A stretch of 64,000 bases of DNA, taken from NCBI GenBank assembly GCA_008477525.1, contig SPDT01000004.1:620001-684000 (forward strand), in the 5' to 3' direction. Position numbers and translations under genes: made by a program. Positions 1-12,800 of this stretch are shown piece by piece; within the stretch, counting starts at the first letter, position 1, and each line of letters opens with the position of its first letter. The notes beneath the pieces were generated by a model that was given only the letters and a program-made list of their open reading frames with translations, did not search any database and was not told the origin of the DNA. The DNA comes from Hypomyces perniciosus (Eukaryota; Ascomycota; Sordariomycetes; Hypocreales; Hypocreaceae).

Positions 1-1584
1 CCCCGAACTGAGTTGCTGACTGGTGCGTCTGACTTCGTTGGCAGACGAGATATTTGAGACCCTAGTAGTGCATCTCAAGCGCACACTGAGTGGTAGTGCG
101 ATCCAGAAGCGCAGGACATCCCAAGCACCAGGCTCCTTGCAGCCGCACCTTTGAAGTTCCAGAGATCTCTCGGAGCCATGGTTAAGCTTGTCCGAGTCGG
201 AATCCGAAAAAGTGGCCGGCGAAGTCAAGGTTGTCATCTACAACGTTGCGTGCGACCTAGTCATTCTGGCACAGTTGCACCGACATCAAAGGCATAAGGT
301 AGCCTTGACGCGAGGAATTTTGCGCTGGGTAGCTACAGCATGTAAGAAGCATAAAAAAGCCATTACCATTCACTTCATGTTGTCTTTTTTTGGTGTACCT
401 AATTGCCTGTTGGTCTAAGTGTAGCTAGTAATCGACCGACCAAATTACCTTGTCGTTGAGGAGCGGAGACGTGACTTCCAATGGCCCGAAACGAAAGTAT
501 TCAGCCTTGATGAACTGTTCTCAATTAGGCGATGGGTACCCCGAGGCTCGCAAGATTACTCGTATGGTTCAGAATGGCTCTGCGGCCGACGAGAGGGAAT
601 ATGGGACATTCCATGAGGCGGAATAAGCAGTCTATAAGGTGTCATTCTTCAGCTCAACCAGGCAAGTGACTTGAAATCCAAGTCACACCAGAAGCAAATA
701 TAAGACAGAGAGTGGACAAGAGAGAAGAGACAAGAAGATAGCAGGATGGTCGGAGCCCCAAAAATCACATCTCGAAAGCCCAACCGACCCAGTCCCCCTC
801 TTTCGAAAACATAAAATAGCGGGGGAATTCTTCTATATAAAGACAAGTCTTTTCTTTCTTTACTTTTTTTAAAGGGGGTTCAGCTGAGGGGTCGGTTTGG
901 ATTTCGAGATGTGGTTGTGGGGGCTCCTCCTCACTCTTACTGATGCGGCACGGGATCCCTCCTGAAACAAAAACCTTGTATTAGTTATCGAGCTTATCTA
1001 TTTATTTCCTACAGAGATATTGGCTATAGCTGTACGGAGTAGGTGTATATATACTCGTGCACCTCGCGCAGATCCACAATAGGATCAAAGCGACGATGCT
1101 CTATATTTAAGCCGATAAATATAGACTTAGAATCGCCGCTCTAGGATTAGTTAAGAAAACAGTGGGGCTTCGGGTAATTTTGGGTATCTATGACTAATAC
1201 TCCGTATATAATCAGTCCTTTGCATGCCATTCCCCTCTCTGCACTCCATACGGAGTACAGTAATAGCCAATTAGTTAGTCCCCGACACGTCCTTTGGACT
1301 TATCCTTCTCTTAGACTCCAAGCCCTGGGATTGGCCAGAGGCTCATATATCGGGGTGGTATACAGAAGGAGGAGTAAAAAATGATTTAAAAAAATACGGA
1401 AAACTGTCACGTAAGGTATATAACTTCATTTAAGCTACTACTGTATAACACAGTAGGCCTACACTTTTGCCGTAGTAAATTTGATAAAAACAGATTTTAC
1501 TTTACTTGGATACTACTGGTATATGTGGAATTACCCTATGCAGACTGCAAGCTCCAAGCATACTGGTCTCTTCAACAACGTTCT
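1..1584. other. Gene-free left edge
   Basis: No convincing coding region was seen on either strand; open frames are short, low-complexity or broken. The stretch is moderately AT-rich and holds three copies of the recurrent 9-mer TACGGAGTA/TACTCCGTA (near 1033, 1198 and 1249). It ends at the left arm of the inverted-repeat element. Confidence 0.6.
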
Positions 1585-2110
1585 GTCGTGTAACACGACG
1601 TAGTCAGTCTGAATGCATCACGAAAATAGGGCATTCTTGGCACCTGCATTTCTACCCTATTACACCATGGTGTGTGTGTCTGTTGCCCTGCTTCTTCCAT
1701 CATAATTGGTTTCTTTCCCCGCCCTTTTATCATAGAACCGAAACGACGCGCGTTCTATCCCATATATCGGACAATAACGAGCTCCCTTGCATAACCTCTT
1801 CGTCATTATTCTGACGGCAAGACCGACGTCATCCGACAGGTTCAGTATTCTGAAAATCCACCCTGGTTGAAGTATAGCACCTGTCTAATAACAACGGTTG
1901 AAAATGAGAGAAAATTACGAAGAAGCTGAAACCAGTTTTATGCAAGAAAGGAAGCCACGTTAAGCGGTCTGACGCAGCACAAAATAGACCATGCAGTGCT
2001 TTCTTTTTATGATAGAATCGCTGGAAAGGACACCAATGATGATGAAGGAGAGGGGTAATTTACGTACCATGTGATGTGTTCAGACTGACTGCGTAACCGA
2101 GTTACACGAC
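1585..2110. mobile_element. Non-autonomous DNA element relic (MITE-like) with imperfect terminal inverted repeats
   Basis: The segment 1585-1621 is the imperfect reverse complement of 2071-2110. Both arms share the outer block TTACACGAC/GTCGTGTAA and the inner block TCAGACTGACT/AGTCAGTCTGA, separated by a 3-base length difference and a few substitutions. The roughly 450 bp interior has no credible open frame, as expected of a miniature inverted-repeat element or a decayed DNA transposon. I could not find a matching target-site duplication, so the exact ends and superfamily are open. The right arm touches the first readable codons of the next gene, suggesting the insertion removed or replaced its 5' end. 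Confidence 0.55.
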
Positions 2111-2167
2111 ACCTATACGGTCTCCGTCGAAAATGGACGTGGTGAGAATACTACGTATGCAGTCTTC

Positions 2168-2981
2168 ATGGAACCCCCTCAGTTCACTGGGGGTGAGCAA
2201 CCTTGGATGAATGTCTGGTACACGTCATTTGTCCCTTATCATGGAAGCTTTGAAATCCGGACTGGAATGGACTTTTATGCCTGTAAGCAATAACCCTATC
2301 TGGTTCAGATTGCTAGTTTAAACCGCTATATTCCTGTTGGAGCTAATGAGTATTTTTCTAGGGGTTGGAACAGCGCCTGTGAGACCGGAACCGGGTGTTG
2401 TAGTTAATACTGGCATGAGCCTGATGGCTCGTCCTGGCTCATCTTCAGTACCTGGAAGTAGGTGCTAATTGTCTGAATTATACGAGCCATTTGGCTACCT
2501 ACAATAATGATTTCTAAACAGGCGCCTTTGACATGCGGATTATTCAAAACTTCCCTACGATTGAGGAAATCAACCCGGATTCTACTGTTCCCAATTCATT
2601 TGAAATCAAGACTGGCAATGATTTTACTGTACCCAACGAAACTTACCTCATTGGGCTTGCAAAGGTCAATAATCGGGGCCAGGTTGCCCCAGTTACATCG
2701 GTATGTTTGTCTATCTGGTTAAATTTGGTTGATCACTAACCGATTTTGACTACTAGATTGCCCCAGGAACCAACATGAATGTCCAGGTTACCCCAAAGAT
2801 GAAATTTCTCGTCGCTGAAAGTCAGCAGGTATCAGGTGAAATTGTTGACTATAGTGCTGTTGCCAGAGATGGTGCTACTATTGACTTTAGTAGTGGCATA
2901 GGACTGGGCAAGTTCTATGCCCGTGTGGTTCAAGGCACTGATGGAAGGTTTACTGTTACGTATTATGACAATTTTGACTAA
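2168..2981 (+). CDS. Unrecognised conserved-looking protein, 5' end unresolved and probably truncated
   Basis: Four exons join in frame: 2168-2282, 2362-2457, 2522-2700 and 2757-2981, giving 204 residues from the internal ATG at 2168. All three introns have GT..AG borders. The reading frame continues upstream of 2168 through plausible protein (a VSVENG..NTTYAVF stretch) into the right arm of the element ending at 2110, then hits a stop without meeting an ATG. The real N-terminus may therefore have been lost to the insertion, or may lie in an exon I cannot place. The product is rich in V, T, G and F, has no obvious signal peptide or membrane helix, and looks mainly beta-structured. I do not recognise the family. 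The intact splice sites and clean frame in the last three exons argue for recent function. Confidence 0.55.
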
Positions 2982-4579
2982 GAATGGGGTAAAGCCAGGA
3001 AGCTGCATCACTAGTTTGGGATTCCCTTTCGGAAATATCTCTCGCCTCTCTCTACCCGATACTGAACTGGAAGTTTTCGTCATTTATATATACAATGGCG
3101 CTTGAAAAACTAGTTTCATGTGATGACTGTAGATCTATACCTTATATCCTGCAGTGGCTAAGTTTCCCGATTCAAGAGTATAATATCTAACTTCCTGAGA
3201 TTTCCTAGTGCTTACCTAGTGGCAAAGTCTCTCCTAATGCTTCATCATCATCACCCTACCCTCATTCTACTGATTTTGGGTTGTGTATTGGCTCGTGAAT
3301 CCGTGCGAATTCGTTTTCGGCCGTTTGGAACCTAATTTAGCCCCCGTACAGATCATGAGGCATATTATAAATTAAACCAAAGGGTTACAGTAGCTAATAA
3401 AATATATACCAGTGAAAATTAGGACAGTGTGGCTAGAGTTAGGTTATTGGTGTTGGCTCTAGCGTGATGGTGGTGAGGTATAGGATACCTTGATCTATAT
3501 CGAATCCTCTTCCTTGCAGAGCGGGCACATCATCCGTCACCATGGCACTCCTCGCGGTGGATCCTCAGATCGTCCCAGGGCTGGTGTCGCTCAATGTCAA
3601 GGGTTCTTTGCCAGTTGTTGAGGAGCGTCTGGGAGGAAACTAGACCTTTACTTTGTTTGGTGGTGCCGTTAGTGATCATCTTTGCATTGACAGAGCCATT
3701 TGTTTGAACCGTGTCATTAGTACGTCCAATCCCGTAGTAATGCCTTTGGATGGCCAAGGGTTGATTGGGGGTCCATCAATGATGGCGGCAATACTCCCTT
3801 CAAATCCTTCAATTTTTTTCGAGTCAATAATTTTAATATTCTCATTATCAGTTTTATATCCAGCACATATATTCACCAAAGTTCCTCACAAGCACTCTTC
3901 TCGGTGCGTTAAGTGAAAACGGCATGAGTGTTGAAAAAGAACACACACCCCTAACTCATCTCTTCTGACAATATTCTTATTAAACTCCCCAAAGTGAGCA
4001 GTTGGCAAGACGCAACTACGTTAGACTATCAGAATCGCCCTGAGTTCTTGACAATACCAAGCATGCCGCTGCCCCAAAGTAGTTTCGGCACCGCCCAGAG
4101 CATGCATGCGGCCAGAGAGAATGAGACCAAGAGCGACGATTTCACTCCCAGCATAGACTGAAGAAGCCAAAGCCTACGCTGCTTCAATGAATGATACTAC
4201 ATAAAAAAGGGTCACTCTGGAGCTAATCTGACTTAAGCCTATATTCCGGGCCCGGCTCGTCGGACCCCCAGACCCACTGCCAGTCGTTGATGGCGGCGAC
4301 AAGGGCCCGTTCAAAGGCGGCGCGGGCGGAGACCTCTCGTCCGGAACGTAGATAAGATTCAAGACAGCCTGAAATCTGTCAAAATCCTAGGACTGCTGCT
4401 GCGAGCTTGTCAACAGTGAGATGCCATCGTGATCAAGGAGACGGGGAGGTTCCATTTTCCCAATCCACGTGAGACCATGTCATGGAGAAGAGGAGAGATG
4501 AGATGAAGCCGTCCAAAACAAGGCTTTTAGGACCCAGACCGATGATATTTCTTTGGTATCGTTGCCCCTAATCCACCAT
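2982..4579. other. Intergenic region, no supported gene
   Basis: About 1.6 kb between the orphan gene and the aminotransferase stop codon. A minus-strand stretch near 3530-3880 keeps two overlapping open frames of protein-like composition, but they lie in different frames with no convincing splice between them, so at best it is a decayed gene fragment. Part of the right side should be the 3' UTR of the aminotransferase. Confidence 0.5.
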
Positions 4580-5695
4580 CTAAACTCCCTCAATGCCCTC
4601 CAAGTCCTTCGCCGTTACCTCAAACCGCCATCCAAACTGATCCTCCGCCTTGCCCAACTGAATCGCCTTCAAATGGCTCAACAGCTTCAAACACACCGCA
4701 CCAGCATCCTCCTGCTCCGCCGGAATATACGTCACCGTCTCAGCCCCATCATCACCCGTCACCCTCGGCCCAGCAGGCAGCAACTTCGTCCCACGCCTCG
4801 TAATCGACCGGATCGGCACCAAAGCCGCCGCCGTTCCCGCCGCAAACACCTCCGCAAAGGCCGGTAGCTCCGTGTACTTGATCGGCCTCTTCTCGACCTT
4901 CCAGCCGTAGCTCCGCGCAATCTGCTGCACACTGTCGCTCGTCACGCTGTCGATGACGCACTTCGAATCCGGCACGACCAGCGTGATGTCGTCCTCCCCA
5001 TTCTTAAGAACACCAATGAACCCGCTCGTGCTGAACTCATCAATGTCCTCGTGCTTCGTACTGTCCAAGTGCAGAGTGATTCCAAAGCCCTCTGTCCTAG
5101 CCTTGTCGCTCCACCGCAGCACAGGCGCGTAGTTGCCTCCTACCTTTGCATGGCCAGTACCATTCGGCGCCGCTCTGTCGAACTCATCCAGAATCAAGGC
5201 CTTGACAGGATGCGATCCGTGATATACCCCCGTAGGAATCACAAATACACAGAACGTATACTCCTCCGGCGCAGACAGTCCCAACTGCGCACTCGATCCG
5301 TAAATCTGGGGCCGAATATACAGGGCCGCGCCCGTCTCATGCGGCGGCACATATCCCGCATTCAGCGCCACCGCCGCGCGCACCGCCTTCAAGAACGTAT
5401 CAACAGGCACGGGCGGCATGCACGCCACATCCGCAGAGTGCTGCAGGCGCGTGGCGTTGCGGTCCGGACGGAAGATGGAGATGCCAGCGCCGTTGGGCAG
5501 ACGGAAGGCCTTGAGACCCTCGTAGGCTTGTTGGCCGTAGTTGAGGGCGGGAGACATGCCATGGATGCGCATGAAGGGATCGGGTACGAACTTGAGGGGA
5601 GTCCATTGGCCTGTCTTCACAGAGTAGGTTGATTCGATGTGGCCATTGACTGGAGAGGAGAGGCATTAGCAAGAGACAATGAAGTGGTAGAATGG

Positions 5696-5732
<37 letters not shown>

Positions 5733-5808
5733 ACTCACCTTCGCGGACCATGAAGCCCACGTTGGACCAGTCAATGGTATCAACCACCGGCGGAGGAAAG
5801 GCTGCCAT
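4580..5808 (-). CDS. Branched-chain amino acid aminotransferase, probably cytosolic
   Basis: A PLP-dependent class IV aminotransferase that interconverts leucine, isoleucine or valine and their 2-oxo acids with 2-oxoglutarate/glutamate. Exon 5739-5808 joins exon 4580-5649 across an 89 bp intron (phase 1), giving 379 residues, the usual BCAT length. The PLP lysine is K192 in GHAKVGGNYAP; other family blocks are NYGQQAYEGLKAFR and the region around YIRPQ. The ATG at 5808 gives an N-terminus beginning MAAFPPPVVDTIDW that is not arginine-rich or amphipathic, so I infer the cytosolic rather than the mitochondrial isoform. The intron contains a (GA)n run. Fungi have several BCAT paralogues, so which pathway this copy serves cannot be read from sequence. 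Confidence 0.9.
5700..5730. repeat. (GA)n microsatellite inside the aminotransferase intron
   Basis: An uninterrupted 31 bp GA run lies directly inside the 5' splice site of the BCAT intron, reading as a CT run on the coding strand eight bases after the exon. Length variation here is likely between strains. Confidence 0.95.
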
Positions 5809-6966
5809 GATGTCTGTTGCTTCGTTGTTCGGAGAGGAAGAGTCACAGCTCTGAATTGAGTCGTCAGTCCTGTAAGAAAACGAGACACGTGTGAAGAAAG
5901 AGAGAAGCTTTGCTAGTGAGAAAAAGGACCGCAGCAGCACGAGTCATACCTTAATAGTAGTTCGTCTTTCCTTTGGATTTAGAGGTATACTGCCGATTTA
6001 TAAAGCCGATTTCGGGGTTGTTGCTGACGGCACGGGCATTACCGCCGCTTCCGGCGCGGGGGATCGGGCTGAAAGGCTGAAGGGATTGCCCAATACGCAA
6101 TCCCTGCCATTAGCCACTCACCGAGAACTCACCACCTCTCACCGAGCCTTCCAATGAGCTATACCTGTCATGTCCCTCATCTGCAAGGCTACGATGCCAC
6201 GACCTCGTATGTATCAAGAGCAAAATAAATGTCTTAATTGCAAGATCACAGAGTTGTCAATACAGAAATCACTCATACCGAGTTGACAAGTAGTATTACT
6301 ACTCCGTATGGAGTATTCCGTCCCTTGACAAATCTCACGACCCGACTCCTAGCCCGTATTAGTGGAGAATTTATATCATCAATCGTATTGACGTGCCCCT
6401 CCCTACGTCGTAAATATATCCTAAATAAGAAGTAGTGCATACGACTAGTAATAATATAGCCCATCCGTTGATAAATAGTCTGTATGCTATTTTTGCAATA
6501 TGTTCGCCCGCGTAATCCCCATGTGATCGCCATTCCGAGTCCGAATACCATGTCGTGCCCCATCTATCATGACGACTATTACTAAAACATCCCAAGAATA
6601 GAAAAAAATAACCATCAAAAAGAAAAGACAGACAGGGTTGAGAGTCAGATTGGAAGAAGAACAGCCCAAGCAGGCAACTACTCGTGAGAGCTTTAAGTAG
6701 TAAATAAAAAAAGTCCGTTCGCTTCATCCATTATCCATGGCTCAAAAATCCATGTGTCCCGTGGAGTGGGGTGTTCGGTGCGCCTTGATTCATGAATCAT
6801 GGAGCAAGCTTGATGAAGCATATGCCAGGTATCAACAATCCCATAATATCCACATAATATCCCATGCGCCTCCTTTGCATATGCCAGAGACGCCTTCAAC
6901 AAGGGAAAACATCGATCGCTAAGACAAAAGAAAGAAAAAGGAATAAAGGGAATAAAAATGGAAATC
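5809..6966. other. Promoter of the aminotransferase and 3' flank of tslA
   Basis: No supported gene. The left part upstream of 5808 is the aminotransferase promoter. A near-palindrome built on TACTCCGTATGGAGTA lies at 6300-6316. The right part must include the 3' UTR of the trehalose gene. Confidence 0.5.
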
Positions 6967-9861
6967 TTATGATGATGAAAGAGATGCGAGACGTTGCAAG
7001 CAAGTGAGAACGCCTAGAACCGTTATTAGCATATAGCCCCCCATCATGACTATGGACTGATTCACTTACCGCTAACACCTTGTGTCAATGTCGCCGTCGC
7101 CTCTGTGCTTCGACTACCGAGGCTGACGGTGACAACATGTTCAACCTTGCGCCCCTCGGCCAGGTGGTTGGCCCACTTGAACACCTTCTCATCCTCTCGG
7201 CCATCACCAATGACCATCAGGAAGTCAACCGGATTCTTATGAGTCTCATCCGAGTTCAGGTGCGCCTTCAGCATCTCAAACACTTTTTGCGCCGCTGTGC
7301 TCTTTGTCCAGTCCAATGGCTCCACCAAAATAGCACCATCTGCAGCCAGTGCGTGCACTCGCTGCGACTCACACGCGTCATTGACATGGCTGGCACAGTC
7401 AGATGCCTGGCGAGATGCCGATTCGTAGTCCTCTGCGTTGTTGTAGTGGAAGAGGAGACTGCAGCGCCGCTCCTCAATCTCAGCACCGGGAGTTCGCTCC
7501 AAGAAGTATCTCATGATGGGCTTAACCGACTGCTTCCAGTTCATGATCCGAGAACCATCAGCCATCTCAACCCAGTCGTCACTGCCGCAATCCTTGAGGA
7601 AGCACCCATTCTCGGCAATGAGGCCCAGGTTAGGCACGCGTCGGAATACACGGTCCAGCTCTTCGGGTCGTCGGCCAGACATGACATAAACTGTGTTGCG
7701 TTCATCGAGCAGCAAGTCATTCAGGACGTCCAAAGTCCGCTGAGGACTGACGGGGATGATTTGGTTCACGGGACCCCAGCTGACAAGAGTACCTTCATAG
7801 TCAAGAATGAACAGCCTGCGCTTGGCATTTTGGTATTTCGCTGACACCGCAGGTATGGACAGACGAGGAACAGAAGTTTGATCCCGCTTGTGCTGTTCCT
7901 CATACGCGCGATCAAGACGGCCGAGGAACTCACTAAACCAGTGTGAGCCGGTTTGGTGGGCAACACACTCGAAGAGCTTGTCCCAGCGGCGTGTCTTCTC
8001 CTCCTCGCCCATCTCGAGAGCCTGCTTGATGGCCTCGGCACACTGGCGGTAATCCCAGGGGTTCACTGACAGCTCATTCTTTCCAAAGAGCGATGAGGTT
8101 CCGGTAAACTCGGACAGGATGAGGGAGCCATGCTTCTTGTTGGGGAAGACTTTGCCATCCTGACAGAAGAGATACTCGTGGGAGGTGAGGTTCATACCTT
8201 CGCGCTGGCTGGTGATCATCAGCGCGTCGGCAATGGACAACAGTGCAAGATATTGTGCGTAGTCAATATCCTGCTTGAGATACACTACCGGCTGGTACGC
8301 CAGATTGGCCCATGAAGAATTAACGCGGGTGACGATATCGGACACGGCAGCGTCCAGGTCGCTCGGTTCGCCAGAGGATAGGGCCACCTGGATCAAAACG
8401 GTGTTCTCCCGCCACTGGGGGTTCTTGTTGAGGAACAGCTCATAGGCCAGCAGCTTCTGTCGCACGCCTCGCACATGATCGAGCTTGTCTCGTGCAACAA
8501 TGAGTCTCTTGCCCTGGTAGCGATCCTGCATGATGCTCAGCCACTTCATAACGTCGGCCTCCCCACGGTGCTTGTTCAGGCTGACAGGGTCGATGCCAAT
8601 GGCTAGATTCACAACATCGACAAATCGATCCTCGAGCTGTAGGCCGTCGGGTGTGGCCTCCACAGTGAGGATGCGGCTGCAGGTCTGCAGGAAGTGTCGG
8701 GTGTACTCGTGAATCTGGAAGCCGACGAGATTTGCGCCGAGCATTCCCTCGAGCAGCTCCTTTCGGACAGCCAGGCAGCGGAAGACCTCGGATGAGGGGA
8801 AAGCAACGTGCAAGAAGAAACCAATCTTGGCTTCGGGCAGCTTCTTGCGCACCATGCCGGGGACGAGGAGCAAGTGGTAGTCGTGGATCCAAATGGCATC
8901 ACCACGCTTCCAGTTCTGGACAATTTTATCAGCAAAGGCCTGATTGACCTTGACATAATACTTCCAAGAGTGGTCCTCATATGCCTTGCTCTTTGGGTTG
9001 TCCGGGATCTGGTAGTGGAAGACGGGCCAGAGAATCTGTTTGCAGAAGTGGGTGTAGTGGCCGTCGAAATCCTTGTCGGAGCAGAAGACAGCGAGCATAT
9101 CATGCTCTGTCGCAAGCGTATCCTCGATATCCTGCTTCTGCTGCGTACCCTCGAGCGCATCGGTTGGCATCCCCAGTGTGCCGACCCAAGTGTAGTCGGA
9201 CAGCTTGCCCTCGCGGGCTGCCGCCTCAGCAGCGTTGCGTAGCCCCCCATTGCCCTGATCGGCATTCACAACGCGCCATTGCGCAGAGGCAAAGACCTTA
9301 TCATGGCTCTCGCTGCGAATGAGCGGCTTGGGCTGGACGACGCCACGGCGACCCAACTCCTGGGCCTTTAGCAGGGTGCGACCGCTCTCGAAGATGTCGG
9401 CAGGAGGAGGCGTGCTGGCGCGCGACCTGGGCTGATTTACGCGACCACCCCAAGCCTCAGTCTTGTCGGAGGGGGAATTGTCGGCATGAGGAAATTGGAT
9501 GCGAAAGCCATCCTCGTTTGCGAAGGGATCGGGTGAAGTGGGTTCGTCGACAGGGGTGTGAGGAGGGGTTATGTCGGGTTGCGGCGAGAAGAGACTGGGC
9601 TGAGCATCGGGAACGGGCGTCGCAGCGGTCTGCTTGGGAGAGGCGAAGAGCTTCTGATGGCGTTTCGAAAGAGTGTGTCGTCGAGGCGTTCCGGGTAGGT
9701 TGAACTGAATCGTCTTCGGGAGGAAGCTGTTGGGCCGCCACGCGGGGCGCATCGTTAGCTTGAGATCACAATGACGCAAGTGTGTAACTAATGACTCGTG
9801 GCTCAAGTGATTTTCGATGAAGGGTTGCTGCCACTTACAGAGAGCAGATAAAGACAGTCAT
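6967..9861 (-). CDS. tslA: Trehalose-6-phosphate synthase/phosphatase complex regulatory subunit (TslA/Tsl1-like)
   Basis: Three exons: 9839-9861 (eight codons starting MTVFICSL), 7070-9726 and 6967-7013, together 908 residues. The short first and last exons are supported by GTAAGT donors, CAG/TAG acceptors and, for the last intron, a GCTAATAAC branch site. After a proline/serine-rich extension of about 180 residues comes a GT20 glycosyltransferase-like domain (HDYHLLLVPGM, FPSSEVFRC, SQREGMNLTSHEY), then a HAD-type trehalose-phosphatase domain. The phosphatase motifs are altered: the nucleophile box reads D650-Y-E-G-T instead of DxDGT, and the late acidic box reads GDGRED (848-853) instead of GDD. 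I infer a structural/regulatory subunit rather than an active phosphatase. Trehalose is a cytosolic stress protectant. Main alternative: the catalytic phosphatase orthologue, which the changed residues argue against. Confidence 0.88.
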
Positions 9862-12800
9862 GGTGGGCAACGATGCTCAAAGATCCACGAAAGCTGTTGA
9901 GGCGCCAGAAGGCCAAAGGCAGAGACAGGCGGAGAGATGAAGGAAGAAGAAGAAGAGGAAGAAGTGAAGGCACTACTTCGTCCCCGATGGGTTGCTGAAG
10001 ACAGCTATCGCTAGAGCAAAGACATATGGGAGGAATGATTCGGGTGGTGCAGAAGTAGTAAGCGATGTTGTTGTAAGAGGATAGTTGGAAGAAGGAGGAG
10101 AGCTGCAGCTGGAGCTGTATTAGAGAAGACCTTTGGGAGGGGAGCTACGAAGTACAAGGCGAAGCTCCAATACCTGCTGCTATGCCGGTATAAGAGTACC
10201 TCGACTGTGGAGTTCGGTACCTGGTAGGTATGCAAAAAAAAAAACTGGCGCCAAAAAATCTTTTGACGTGACTCGCGAGCCTTCGGATGCGCTGTTAATA
10301 ATTATCGACGTGCAATCGACATGGATTCGGCCGTACTCCGTACTCGTAAATGTTTCGGCTGGGCCGTGTTGAGCTACAGTCGCATTAGGAATACTGCATG
10401 CGGGGCCTTTTCTGGGAACAAGACACAATTAGAACTTACACCTGGTTTTTGTCTTTTAGCCCTGTCTGTCTCAAAGCCGCGCGCGGTAGTATTGACAATA
10501 ATAACCGCCGATGCTTCGTACTCGTAGCAGGGCAGAAGCAGGGCAGAAGAGCCGGCTGACGTCCTCGACTTATGAGGAGGTTTTGGTCCGAGGCGCAAGC
10601 GAAGGAAGCTCGGGTGTGTTTGAAGGGACGGCGATCGGATTTATGGCCACCAACCACACTTGTCAACTTGCCTTGCGAGCGAGGTGACTGAGTGGCTCAG
10701 ATGAGTGCGCGCTTGTTGGGAGTCCGGTTGTTCTTCAAACGGAGGCTTCGAACCCCTTGTTGTCGTCGTCCTCTTTTTCCCGCAGAAGGGGTCTCGGAGT
10801 AGCGGATACCTTAACCAACTTGGGGGCTTGGGACGCTCAAGCTTGCTTATGTACGGTTGCTGACACCATCAAGAGTCTACGGAGTACCCATGGCCGTGTT
10901 TAAGGCGTTGGGCTTGGCTGCGCCTTTATACGGCCCGCCCGATGAGATAGTGAGTACCTGACACCCAAACACCTTGGGTTGATGGGAGAGATAAAGAGGC
11001 GCAGGCTGATGTGGACAATATGTGCCACAAAACGCATACTCCGACTCATAAGTACCTCACCGTACTCTGATTGTACTACTCCATGGTGCATTCCATGCCA
11101 ATGGGCACTAAGCTTATTCGTTTGCCTTGCGGGCCGTGGAACCTCATCAGACACCTCTTGAGCCTTAAGCCTATGCTATCGAGATTCGTCACCACACCCC
11201 TCCCAAGACCTCCTACCAACAGAGGTTCAGAAAACGGGCTCATGGCTCAAGTATGAGCTCGTACATGGATGTACACACAGCGGGTCTTTTTTACGGTCCG
11301 TCTTTAAAATGCCCTCATTAGCGATGGGAAGGGCCGGTAAAGCCAGGTGGAGTCTTTTCCCTGGTTTGATGACCCATGAGAATGGCTTTTGGGAGGGGTG
11401 ACAAATTCCAGGATATCTCGGGATTTGATAAAAGCCTCCAACAAACAAACGCAGGGATGAAAAACAAAATGAACCAAAAAAAAACTCAAGGCGTATCGCC
11501 TGTCATATTTTTTTTGGGGTTCCCTTTCCTTTGGTTCCCTTCAGCCCGTTTTCTGCATGAAAAGGGGTCTAAGACAATACTAATGATGTCTCTTTGCGCG
11601 ACAAACACACACACACGCGCCAATCATTGAAACCAGCCTGAGACTCTTAGTCCATCATGTGGGAAAGAAGGGCCGCTCCGTCTCGTTTTCTCGTTGGCCC
11701 CAGCCGCCGGGTGCAACATTACAGAGTCACCTTCTTCTCTCTATAATAAATGTCTGATGAATGTGTCTGTGAATGTGTGTACTACTACTACGACGTTTGT
11801 CCAATAGCGCGTATAGGATTGCACTACTTTCAACAATAGTACCGGATTTGCGCGCTTTTTTTGGTTGATTTCTCACTTTTGTGTTTTGTTCCGATTTGTC
11901 TCCCTGCAATTACTGCCCAATGTACAAATTGAGTCCCAACGGACCCTCCCTAGGTATGCGGATTATGGAGCTTTGGGGGTGGTGGCCTCTGCGTGCGGCT
12001 CAGTCTCAAACTTTGCAACCTGTTGCCGGCGCTTATGATAATACATACGGAGGACATACTACGAAGTACATACTAATACTAATTCCTGACGGTTCCGGTG
12101 GTATTACCATGGTACCTAGCATACCTAAATAGTATTGGTATTTTTCGTTTTTGTCAACCAACAGCAACTGTTATACTAGGCCACCCCGCACAAGCAAAGG
12201 TTCCACCAGACACTTTATCTTATTCATCGTGGAACTTTACTTACCTTACAACCCGTGATACTACCATCAGAATCCATGAGGCTTCAATTTCAGCCGCTGG
12301 CCGTCCCTTGGGGCTTGGAGGACCTAGCCTAGCCCTCCCTCCCTCCCTCAGCCCAGGTTGGGCATGGCCCCAAAAATCCTGCTGTCCTGGCTGCCCAGCC
12401 CAAACAGCCGAGAGAGCCTCCACGACCCAGGCCGGCGTTTCGTGGCGCCATCCCTCCACGGGGAACAGCAACCTGGATAGGAAAAGACCATCTGCAGTAC
12501 TACCATGCATGGATACCGCCTAGATACCTGGTAGTACTCCGCACTTTGCGCACCAAACGGAAAGTCTCTTGTTTGTTTGCATGTATAGGTATGTAAACGC
12601 GAGGTTTTCCTTCGGGCATTTGCCAAAAACAAACGGCAAAGACAACAGAGAAGAGGCTGTATCACGCACGTTCCCCGATTGGTCTCCTAACCCGGATCTT
12701 CGCCTCCCAGCTCACAGCCCAGCCCAGCCAAGTCCGCCACACATACTCCGTACTACTAATCCCATGGGACTTTTCTCATGCACCGAGAACCGCCCGCATG

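Noticed and set aside
3530..3880. Minus-strand protein-like frames that might be a small gene
   Set aside because: The two frames overlap in different phases, contain no recognisable motif, and no GT..AG pair joins them sensibly.
9728..9806. Longer N-terminus for the trehalose subunit starting near 9806
   Set aside because: That frame lacks the family's MTVFI..LFLP start, which is supplied instead by the spliced exon 9839-9861.
10678..10775. tRNA-like stretch with A-box-like TGACTGAGTGG, B-box-like GCTTCGAACCC and a following T5 run
   Set aside because: The acceptor arms do not pair, the T-arm lacks the invariant G53-C61 pair, and no anticodon stem forms, so no tRNA fold is possible.
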